Source: Pelodera strongyloides (lineage: Eukaryota; Nematoda; Chromadorea; Rhabditida; Rhabditidae). From it: 64,000 nt of DNA. The notes beneath the pieces are model-generated. The model did no database searches, was not told where the DNA came from, and was given only the letters and a program-made list of their open reading frames with translations. The first letter of the stretch is position 1. The number at the start of each line of letters is the position of its first letter. A program made the position numbers and the translations under genes. The stretch spans positions 1-64,000 of the forward strand of contig JAANDG010000089.1 of the NCBI GenBank assembly GCA_036852015.1. The letters run 5' to 3'. Of the stretch, positions 36,921 to 56,900 are shown one piece after another.

Positions 36921-38720
36921 GCCATGATGCGCCATGAGGCAAGTAGGACATTCTGTCCGTCATCTCCCATAAGTTCAAGACGGGTTACAATATCAGAACC
37001 TGTATGTTAAAAATACTCAGTTGCAACAAACGTAATGTTGCAATTGAAATGTTAAAAGAAAAGTTGATCAGTGGCGTTGCATGGTATCTGAATTAATTTG
37101 TGAGGGGGGATTCTGTGTGCCACAGATGTATGTGCTAATGCTTGATGGTCTCATTCTCATGTACCTAGTGCGTAATGAGCACAATTATTGACACTATGCT
37201 CGAGGGGAAAACGCGATCACAACTGCAGTTAGAAGAATGTTTTATTTAATAATATTTCTCTCTTCGTCATGTGCTCCAGAAATTCCAAGGCCTTGGACGG
37301 CAGAGGCCTATCCGAATTCCTCTCAGGACACGTTGGTAGTCACAGTACCTGAAATACATAGATTCGATACTTGGAGTTTTATTCAGAAGGCATATGGACG
37401 GTTCATTTGGGTACGGTGCAGGACCAGTAATCGCTAAAATAAGGTGCAACAGTGGTAAGATTCATATGGTAACTGAAGGAGTTTCGGATTCAGCACACAG
37501 ACTACGTATATTCTCTCAGTTCATCAAAAACAATGCCCTGATACCAAAAACGCACCACCCAGTTGATACTAATGTGCACCCTAAACCTAAACCCTAATGC
37601 TATATACAACCTAAACCACTGGTAAGGTGTTCATCATATGATATGTGACCTAATACCCTTGTCTTGTGGTATACCATAAAACATAATCCCACTAGTAGTG
37701 GTATGGATATGGTATGTAATGTGATATGGTGGTGATTACATCCTGCGCCCAAGCAAAGAAACTACCACCCCTACTAAAAGAGATAAAACTGAGACCCACC
37801 ATCCCATAGGACATTTTCGGAAGTTCATATGTGGAAGTCGATACAACGGCCGAATATCGTGGCATATTTGCTGAAAAAATATTGCTAAAAATGAAACAGA
37901 AAGAACCCAGCTTTTGCTATAGTGATAGCGAAATATATTATACTAATTACGAGCATTCCAAAGGTTATTATTGTAAAAAAAAACTGAACATTCATTTATC
38001 GAATGTTCAGTTTGATCGTTGGGCTATTAGGAAAAATTGTAGTTAGTGAATCAATAAGTCAATAAGTAATAAAGTACTATAGTTAAGAAATAATACTGCA
38101 GGCAACTAAGGGAAAATCCGCATTTATTTATGTTATTTGTCAACGTAAACTGTAGCGAGTTTTGATATAACGAGTATAATCACCAACCTTGTCAAATAAT
38201 CTCGATTCTACCTGAAAGAAAAAATATGAGTGAAAAAGCATTCAGAATATATACCAGGCAGGTCACAGTGAGTAGGCGAATAAAAATTCCGTCTCACGCT
38301 TTATATGGTGAACCTATGTACCTATGACAATATTCACAATTACAATTACAAGCATAGATACTTTTAATCAGAATATTAGTATGTAAGATCTTTATATAGC
38401 CCCCCCCCCCTTGCGCTATATGATACCGTACGACAAAATAATGGTAAATCCACCCGCAATTACATAGAAATACCGTATCTTCCAGTATCCTTATACCAGT
38501 CCTCTACGTGGGGAATATTGCCCAGTGAAATAAATGCCAATAACCAAACGCTGACATTCTCTACACATTTCAACGAAATTCCCAAAATTCTTCTTGCAAA
38601 AGGGTTCAAAGTGCCTATTGCGGAAAGAAGCCAACTCCGCTTATCTTTCATTGGATAATGTGCAAATTTATGTCTTTTTGAGATTTTGGGCGTTTTAAAA
38701 GGCGTAAAAGCGGAAACTAG
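36921..38720. other. no gene supported
   Basis: The plus-strand frame 37237-37437 (66 codons) opens with a hydrophobic segment (FYLIIFLSSSCAPEI) but has no partner exons. A C-homopolymer of about ten bases lies at 38401. ACACATAATCCCACTAGT-type words and several short GGTATG/CATACC inverted words occur near 37630-37740. No RNA gene is recognised. Confidence 0.35.
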
Positions 38721-38725
38721 AGAGA

Positions 38726-38992
38726 TTATATATTTATAACGATCTCAAAGTTTAGTATCACGTCATGTGCGCATAAAGTACAGTGTTGTTCAAGAGCTTT
38801 TGGAAACATGCAAAAATAACTACTGGCATAAAGAGGAGAAAGATTCAGTGATGTAGCACTGACCCAGCATTCGCAGGCCCACCTGGGTTTGCTTTTGCAT
38901 TTGCATAACAGATTATAACTAGAAAGACCACCCACCATGTTATAAGATGAAGACAGGAAAATTAACATGAGCGCAATCGCAAGCGTTTTCAT
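38726..38992 (-). CDS. possible small secreted Cys-rich protein (weak)
   Basis: An 88-codon unspliced frame begins MKTLAIALMLIFLSSS, a good signal-peptide pattern (Lys then ~13 hydrophobic residues), followed by Cys-containing sequence (CKCKSKPRWACECW and, later, HCTLCAHDV). A minus-strand block just below (about 38570-38620) with an acceptor-like TAG encodes FEPFCKKNFGNF and CRECQRL, which could be a second exon. No family is recognised. It may equally be a chance frame. Confidence 0.28.
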   Translation of the reverse strand: MKTLAIALMLIFLSSSYNMVGGLSSYNLLCKCKSKPRWACECWVSATSLNLSPLYASSYFCMFPKALEQHCTLCAHDVILNFEIVINI

Positions 38993-38999
38993 TCTAGTA

Positions 39000-39915
39000 C
39001 TTACAGTAATAGGTTAGGTCAGAGTGCAGTGCAGGTACAGTACACCTCCTTATTATAAAAAAGGAGACAGTACGGTATAGATTAGATAGCAGCGTGCCGA
39101 ATCCCTCGTATAATACAGTATGCTTAAATGTACTGTAGATAGAATAAGTTGTTAGTGGCTGTAGACGTGAATACCACTTCAGTACAGTGTATTTCAAAGG
39201 CGAATTTAAAGAGCGACCACGGGTTTTGTGTGTGTGTGGGTTTAAAGATAAGCGACTTAATACTTAATAGATAGGCAGACATGTAGGAGTCACGCAAATA
39301 AACAGGAAGGGGCGGAGGAAGTGATGAGTACTGAGTAATATACCTTATAGCAGATTATACCTTACAGCAGATTCTAACCGGTAACCACAAAATAGCCAAT
39401 AGCAACAAATGTGCACCTTTCCATAAACGCATGGGAGCCCGCAATTCTATACTTAGGTATCTTGCAGTCGTAGTGCACTGCCTAACACAACTGGGACCGT
39501 TTAGCGACCTTCATGAGTAGCATACAGGAAGAACAACGGTAAAAGTAACTACCAGACAATCTTCTACTCCAATGCAAAAGTAGTTATTTCACCACTTACC
39601 AATAGCTAGATACATCCTGTCCTGAACCAAACTGAGGTAAGCAAAAACATGGTCTAACGACAAATACCTTACACTTAGTCAAGCGTCCTTTCATGAGCAT
39701 TCCCTCCCCCTCCTTATTAAACAAACGGTCAGCTGTTTCCTCTACCATTTCCACTTTCGTCAAAAGAACAAAATGCAGACCAGTTTCACTGCCCGGCACT
39801 CCTACTTCTGATAAGGACGTTAAGACTTTAATCACGTTATGAATGAAGGAAAAACGGAACATGCCAGTTATACCGAGCATTTCAATGAAGTTCAAAGGTA
39901 ACCAAGGGGTTCCTG
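39000..39915. other. intergenic, no gene seen
   Basis: A minus-strand frame of 132 codons (39596-39994) overlaps the MITE at 39921 and shows no domain, so I reject it. Several GTACAGTA words lie near 39030-39190. Confidence 0.4.
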
Positions 39916-39920
39916 ATTCT

Positions 39921-40061
39921 GAGGCCGTATTCTCCAACACACAGGGAGCCCTCCCTAGGTTTATGAGTGCTCTGAATCTCTTCTGCTCTCGCACTCTCTT
40001 CGCGCTTTAACTCCCTGGGGAGGCCAGGCAGGGCTCCCTGCGTGGTGGTGAATACGGCCTC
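39921..40061. mobile_element. 141 bp MITE with GAGGCCGTATTC ends
   Basis: The ends are inverted: GAGGCCGTATTC at the left and GAATACGGCCTC at the right. Matching sub-terminal segments follow (ACAGGGAGCCCTCCCT against AGGCAGGGCTCCCTG). The central part is unique and there is no coding frame. The terminal word GCCGTATTCTC is shared with the MITE at 49832-49984. Confidence 0.8.
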
Positions 40062-40890
40062 TTATTACCGCATCTTGAAGTGAACTAAAAAGAGTGGAGT
40101 CAAAACTACGTATAGATACAGTACCCACAGACCAGAGAATTCAAAAAACACCTCATATCAACAGCTAAATGATTGCCTATCTCAACCACTGTAGGTGATT
40201 CAATATCACAACTTTTTTACAGACATTTACAACTTCCGTAAGCTACTAAAAAAAAGAAACAATTCTATTAATAGAAATTATACACAGACAAGATACACAT
40301 CATTTTCGAACGGATGTTATTCATTACGCACATCTCAATAATGCCTGTCCCCTCAGTTAATAAACAATAATAATAATATTTAAAATTGTTATTAATAAGT
40401 CATAGTCTAATCCTGTAAGCGCTGTAACATTTTAATGCTTATTATTACTCATGAAATAATTTCAAGGCACAAACCATAGTTTGCGTTATGTTGGCATATT
40501 GGTCATTTTCAAAAATAAACCAAATCCTACAACCTACTTCACAAGTATTTTCCTCCCACAAAACCATTCATTTATGTCCTAGCATAGAAAACTTTCTACC
40601 GCCTAAACCCTTCGACCAAGCATAAAGGCCTTTAATCTCTAAACTCTCAGAACTTTGAAAGTGACCATAGAAAGTCTACCGGAAATGATATCAAGGCGCC
40701 GCTAACAACACAATAAAGGCATAATCTTTTAATCACAACATCTACAAAAATCATGATTGATGCACAAGGATCAGAAAACAATCAACTACTCTCACAACTT
40801 CATAATTGGAATGTCGCCAAAAACACACCGATTCTCTAATCAATACTTTATTAGACTAATCAATATCACAGTATATCGATTGCTTATCCA
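40062..40890. other. 3' flank of DUS2, no gene seen
   Basis: AT-rich sequence downstream of the DUS2 stop codon on the minus strand. It should contain its 3' UTR and polyadenylation site, which I could not place with confidence. Confidence 0.35.
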
Positions 40891-40899
40891 TTTTCTATT

Positions 40900-49781
<8,882 letters not shown>

Positions 49782-49831
49782 ACTCGTTGAAATAAACGAT
49801 ACGCTTTTCCACAATCACAACATATGAACTC

Positions 49832-49984
49832 AATAGCCCGTATTCTCGGGTCGACGGGAATGTTCCGTTTGGGAGCTCATTCGTATGCAAATTTTTCCTC
49901 CAGCTAGTCTAGATAGTCGAAAAATTTGCATACAAAGGATTTAACAAACGGAACGTTTCCGTCGACCCGAGAATACGGGCTATT
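49832..49984. mobile_element. 153 bp MITE upstream of DUS2
   Basis: Inverted ends AATAGCCCGTATTCTCGGG and CCCGAGAATACGGGCTATT. The repeat extends inward through TCGACGG and TTCCGTTT, with TTTGCATAC palindromic words in the centre. It lies about 50 bases upstream of the DUS2 start codon, in the position of its promoter or 5' UTR. A possible AATA target duplication flanks it. Confidence 0.85.
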
Positions 49985-50979
49985 ATTGGTAAACCACATA
50001 AATACGCAAACCACATAAATACGCAAATCACAGAAAAACCTCGGATAAAAGAAATGATCAAGCCCAACCCAACCGACAAAAAAGTTCCTTCCAATCCGTA
50101 GAAAATAGACAATTAGAAAGAGGAAACCTTAGAGGAAAGAGGAGTCCGCTATTGGAAAAACGAGAATCTTTCAAACTTATAAATTTGCAGTAAATGGAAC
50201 CGACGTAAAACGGTCTCCATGAAAAGTAAACACCAAGTATACAGTAATATTTATTCAAGCAATTATTTACAGAATCAAAGCAATGGCCTAGATTTCAGTG
50301 GTAAGGTAAGGTAATAAAAAAATGCACCTCAATGTTCTGTATTCGTTTTAATATACAAAGCAGTCAAACAATACAAAAAGTAAGTATCCAAATATATACA
50401 CGATAGCGTTAGGTGCTAATGGTAAGCCGCTAAATATCAAATGAAGGTAATTAATCACAAAACATTAGTAGTAAAATCAAGATAAGTCGAATTGTCTGAT
50501 ATAAAACGAAACCTTGAACAACTACTTACGCACCCCAAATACGGAAAGCACAAGCTTTTTATGTACATTCTTAGTAAAATCACATTAGGGAACCAAATTA
50601 TAAAAAAACACACTTAATTCAGAAATAAATACTTGTTACCGTAGGTTATTTACGGAAAAACATTTACGTTTTCGGTGTCCCATCTCGAACGGTGGAATTC
50701 CGGAATTCCACAACTTTTTCCCAACTCGAACGCTCCTTTAGGATCATTTTAAGACAATCAATAAACTACACCAAATCAGCATAACAACACAATATGCCTG
50801 TAGTTTGTAGTTAATAAATGCTAACTCTCAAACAGAAAACTCTTTCTTTCACTAGATTTTAAAGAAACTGCACAAATCACGAAATTATCCCACGCCATGA
50901 TTACTTACAAAATTCAAAAATGTGGCAAACAAAAATGTCATAATAAAAATATAAAACTCAATAAACAGATCCTCAATCC
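49985..50979. other. RanBPM-DUS2 intergenic region
   Basis: About 1 kb of AT-rich sequence between the RanBPM stop codon and the DUS2 5' MITE. It should hold the RanBPM 3' UTR and part of the DUS2 promoter. A short direct duplication (ACCACATAAATACGCAA twice, ~49992-50026) is visible. No gene is seen. Confidence 0.45.
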
Positions 50980-53900
50980 TCACGCAGTGTCCATATTCAT
51001 ATTCTCTTGTCTACTTCTCTCGACCCTCTCACTCGCAACGGGTGTCTGGTCTCTGTCTCGGTTTCTCTCTCCCTCTACACTCTCGTGATCCAGTTCCTCT
51101 CCAGAATGCTCCATATCGCTTGATCTCCCTTGCTCACTTCTGAATGAGCTCGACCCTCCCACTTCAATAGCGGGAGTGCCGAGGATCAGACGGTTCACGT
51201 CCACAAACACTCCGCTTGGAATCTGAAACGGAAATGAATACATTTATACCAAAATAATATTCCAAATTTACTCCAGTAAGACTGTGGTTGGCGATGGTAA
51301 GCATTAAGAATTCAGATTGCGGCTTTTTAGTATCGCTCCTCAAGAATCACTACTCCCCCGCAAACTCTTTCAAACCACCATGACATGAACCACTAGAAGA
51401 CACTAGAAAACTACAACTACTCACAGAACACGCAAACAACGGTTTACCGTTCATAATAGTTGTTTAGTTAATGGCCTTGGAGTTAAAACAAAGTTTCACA
51501 GTCTCGTTTCATAATCAAATAAACCCAACCGACCTGCAGATCATACATCTCCTGTTTCATTTCTCGACAAGTCAGAAAGTGCCGATCCAAGACAGAGTGC
51601 GGCACGCCGCCCTCCTCACCTGAAAAACAATAATAAGACCATCGATAATCGATACATCTCTTAGATACCGACACCAACAGCCCATGACTCTATGACATCG
51701 ATAAACCAGGGATGGTCTCCAACCACGCACTTGGATTAGATAGACGCAAAGAACAGTATGACTATATGACAATTCTTAACTTCAATGATCTATGCTCCAA
51801 ATGCACCCAGCAAAATAGGACAAACATCGACGCATGACAGCTTCACACAGTTCCCGCCCCTCTTAGCCATTCATTGATCAGGGAGCGATGGAGCATAATC
51901 AGATCAGAATTTAGAATAAATAAGGAATAATGTTTAAAAAAAAAACTCACTGATCATCGCTGCATTCACTTCGGTGGCCACATACTTCCTGTGTTTCTCC
52001 GTCAGTTGTGGATGAGCAAGCAGTTCGGACAAGTTCGAGATGCAAATAGAGGCCATCGATTCCTAAATGACAAAAAACAACACATACAATCATTAGAAAG
52101 TATAATGTACATTAGCGCGTCAAACAAAATTCCCAATACACTAAGAAAACCGAAAACAAGAAACGTTACTTCGTTTCCAGTAACACAACAACTTTCTTTC
52201 TTTCTTAGTATTCTGATTTAGCCTGTTAATGAGGTGAATTTTCTCACACGAATGTAACATCCGAACCAATTACGACATAAAAGCTCAATAAAAATTTCGA
52301 TGTCCTACCAATAAAAATTTGACCATCCAAAACAATATGTTACACGAAGTACTCTTACGATGCGAAATAATAATCCCATGTTCATCAGCCTGCATAATAG
52401 CCTCACTTACATTGGCGATCGCTTTCAGTTCACTTGGCAGATCCGTACACTCGAGGTACAATTTGTGAAGTGCTCGGCCAAATTCAAGAGCCTGAATTCA
52501 AATTATAGAAGCAAATACATTAAGGAAACATTGAACATTCACATATACACATCTTCGCACCTTCATTCTTTCACTACTAACCAATAAACATTAATTACGA
52601 ATTACGATCGAACGAGGCAAAAAAATGCAAAGACAAACAACTTAATAGAGCTTTAATCTTTCATATTCTACAGATTTAGATATAATGAACATCATAACTG
52701 TTATTTTCATGTATGCCTACTCTACGTTCTTTTGTTAGTGGCTATTGGGCACAACCGCACAACAATTTGCAGGAGAAAAACGCATTTAAAGTTAACGTCA
52801 ACTTACCGGTCGGAACTTTTCGTACTCGTGCGCATGAATTGCTGAATACCCAACGCGGTCCATATCCAGGCCCGAGTCTTCCGCCTCGCCACTCTCTAAA
52901 CAAACCATATTTCTTAGACGAAACGGAGATTGACAAACGCTACTTTATCACTACATTATCACTACATTATCACTAATTAATATGACTCATGATATTGAGG
53001 CACTAACACTTGCATTATTGCATAAACGACGGCATAATCAACATAATATCACTGGAAGCTCGAGTGGTTCAAAAAGGGCTTAAAGCGAATTACCGGCTGG
53101 TTTTTGAAATGCAAACGCATCGTGGACAACTGAATTCTTACTTCCGTATGATAATCTGCTCGGTTTTTATTCTAATTTATGTTAATAAGCTGCATACGAA
53201 TACCGGTAAACTCGATGTGTTTCAAAAACCGGCCGGTATTTCGCTTTAAAACGACGCACCTCTGCTTTCCTGTTCAATTACAGTGGCAGTCCTCTTTCTC
53301 GCCGTCCCATTCTTCTCTTTCTGTGCTCCATTTTTCGCGTGTCCATTCTGCGTCTCTTCTTCTAAATCCATTCGCTCGTCACGGATTCTAAAAATATATA
53401 TTTCTGTTTCTGAAGTTGAAATTAACAACTATTTTTTATTCTACTTTATGCTCTTACACCTATTCACTGCTTGCCGAATAACTTTTTTTGCTTATTGCAT
53501 TTCAATTCTGACTTGTAACTGTAATTCATTTCTAGCCAGGCAACTTTTAAAGCTGGATTGTACGTAGTTTATGAAACGTATACTTGACCGGTAGACAATT
53601 GCATTTCCCACACACTATACGTAAATTGTGCCCTTCTTGATTGGATGATAGATCAGACTGGCACATCAAATTTACATATAATACACGGGATGCTAACAAA
53701 GGATAAGTATATCGCCAAAAAAGGATCCAGTAACTTCCCCAAAAATCCCAGTAAAAGTATTCAAAACGAAACATTGCATTTTCCTACCCATCAATCGGTA
53801 GAGGACTTCTTCTTGCTGGCGGCTGATGGAAATCACGGTCACGAGAACAAGAAGGGCCTTCGTCTGAAATTAATACACTTGAACTTACCCACATACCACA

Positions 53901-56900
53901 AACAGAGAAGAGAAATGCATTTAGTAGATTTAGTACACAGACATGCAGTCAGCTGCACATTCAAATTACAAAGCCACATCATAAATCGGGGTCAGAGAGT
54001 ATATTTCTAGTTTAGTATGCGTGTTACGCGCCGAAACCGATTTACGCACGCTCAAACAAAGTAACAACGTGCAATAGCCAAAGAATATATTTACAAAGAA
54101 AAACACCGTACCCAGAGGAGGCGGACGTTTCTGTGCCCTGGATACACCACTGTGTTGGTGAGAGCGGAGTGACGAAGTAGACCGAGACAGACCAATTGGC
54201 ACTGACGAGCTTTCTTCGGGCTAAGAATTACAGACATTATAGTTAGTCAGATTTACACATAGTTTCAAAAATCAAACCCCGATTACCCGATCGCATATTG
54301 CCTTTCTTAGGCAGATTTACAATAGCAGCTTATGATTAACTTGCGCAGCGGTCCTATCATAGGCGTAACGTAAAGACCACTTTTAAATATTAAATTATTA
54401 CAAACATCAAAACCCTATTGCCCATTGCCATTTTTACACATAGATCTACAACAGCACCGCATAATTAATCAAAAGTAGAACACAATACAACTGTACGCTT
54501 CCCAGGCAAGCAATATCAAGGGCTTCAAAATAGCAACGCCAAAAAAAAATACAGCCCAGCAGGTATAGAAACAGCCCAAGTAACCCAGTTAAAAGAACAT
54601 GACTGAAATAAAGGAATGAAATAACAAATAAAACAAAAAAACACTCACATCTTTCAAGAATTCGAGGGACATTTCCACGAATTGCTGACTCTTCAGCAAA
54701 ATTGCCTCCTGAAGAGCAAGATTATCATTTATCGGAATTATCACACGGACATGGAATCAAACAGCAAATCGTTTGTAGTTAACACTTAAGAAGTCTCAGA
54801 ATGTTGGAAGCTGGAAGGCTGGAATCGACACCTATTGTGAAGTCATACACGCCACGTTTACCATGTACATGTGCCATATCTTCCCTTCCGAAACGTTGTG
54901 GGGTTTGCAAACAATAATTAAGTATATATACTATTTTACTAGTATACAAAACAATTGGTCCGAATCACTTTATCACTTACCACCCCAATTAAATCATACA
55001 TAGGCACTTCTTTATGGACTTGCATTGCAACAGAAGGAACCACGTCCGGATAGCGGATAAAGGACACGCACAAAAATATAAGAACAGAAAACCCACATGT
55101 GTATGCTTCTGGAAAAACTGTGGGTACAGCGCCTCAATCTTCTGGGCTGCTTCTCCCGCACGGCCCTTCACGATCAAAGAACGAACCTCTAAAATAAGCA
55201 AATGAAAACATAATTTCACTACGCGGCTACGTGCTTATTTACGCCTCCCCTCTACCAGTAACTATTTGAAAAATGCAGAATCGCATTTTATGAATTATGG
55301 TCAGGTCCGGTGATATTGATGATAAATGTTAGGTGCTGCGAATAGAATAGGGCGAATACCAAAACGTAAAGGGTGACCCATGCAAACAAACAATTATAAA
55401 GCATTTTCGTACACGTACAGTTGATAGTTCTAGCTCATACCGTTTCGTACAGCAATTGCGTGTTCATCGTGGTCGGGTTCTTGTTTGGTTTCGGCAGAAA
55501 GAGCGCTCAGAGTCCGGGAATGGCCCTGCACCAACAGCCAGGACATGATGGCACTGAAAGAAAAGGAAGCGTATATTTTATTAGCATGAAGCCTCTTCAA
55601 AATAATATCAACTTGAGCTTGAGGGACAGCATCGAATCTAATAATGTAATAATATTTTTATATCGTTACAGTTGAGGAAAAAAAAAGAGTTTACAGTTGA
55701 GGTGTGTGGTTCTAAGAATATTCAAGGATTCCCATACACGTTAACTACGTTACTAGTTACTAATACCAATTTGAAAACACAGTAGACTCTTACAGCTCAA
55801 ATTCTCAAAACAATAAAACAAACAAAAACAATATCTAAATCATTCCATAATACCTCAATCAAAAATCGTTTCACAACTAACATTAAAGTCCATATAACAA
55901 CGAAACCCTGATACATTTACATACAAAAATAACTTCTCTAAAACATACCAATGCATCCATCGCGTCTTTTCAGGGGGCAGTTGTGTGTGCAAAACGTTGT
56001 CGTTTACTTTGTCTCGTAAAGCCTAAACAAACAAAAAACTTTAGAAGTGCAAGCGCAAGAAACAGGGAACATAACTGGAAACACCGTAAGAAACCACCCT
56101 GTTTCTGTTTTAAAGTACAATGCACACCACCTAACTTGCTAATTTGTAGATTGTCCTACTAGAACAACGTAAACAGCACAACAAAAAGGTCCGACACGAC
56201 ACATTCAAAATTGAAAAGTAAGCATTAAAAGCAAGTATACTGTATACTCACAATCATTGCTGTGGCCAAGTCATAAAGGAAGGGCTTTTGTCCAAAGTTG
56301 ATATCGACCGTTTCACCCGCATTCTGCATACCTAGTGCTGGATAGAGACCATGGGTCCTGTCAAGGGCACATGCGGTACCTAAACGAGAAAAAAAATTCA
56401 TTCAATAATTCAACAAACATTATGAATATATTTATTTAACCAGCCGTTCGAAGAGCCCTACGGGCTCTTCTCCGACTGGAGGAATCGGCCTTCGGCCGAT
56501 TGTTTCCCTATTTTAAAAAAGGATTGCTGCCTCTCGTCTCTTTCTCCTACCACACATAAACACGTCTCTGATTGTGGGAACGTATAATAATCAGTTGGAT
56601 CACCACTCGACTAATGCTATCATGCAAATTTGCTATTGAAGGTGCTGTATGTGGGGCAGAGGATTATCCTTGTGATAAGCTAGCATAGCTCAGCAGGTAG
56701 AGCGTTGGAATGTGAAGCGAGAGATTGTGTGCTGCTGTGGGTTCGAATCCCGCCAGCGGCAAAGGTTTTGTATTTTCTCATTCGATTGTGAATAGAAAAT
56801 TTTCTTTATGAAAGGATTTCGTTGCGTTCACACACGGCTTCAAACAAAAAAGTAAACTCTTCTCCTTTATATAATAAGATTACGACTTTCGTTCCGGTAC

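Noticed and set aside
36702..36970. Ser/Leu-rich minus-strand frames
   Set aside because: Generated by the GA microsatellite at 36835-36920.
39596..39994. 132-codon minus-strand frame
   Set aside because: It overlaps a MITE, has no recognisable domain, and its composition looks like chance.
54989..55100. Extension of the RanBPM CTLH exon into a hydrophobic tail
   Set aside because: Splicing at CAT|GTGGGT (55097) restores the CTLH alignment with the next exon in phase; the extension hits a stop and does not match the family.
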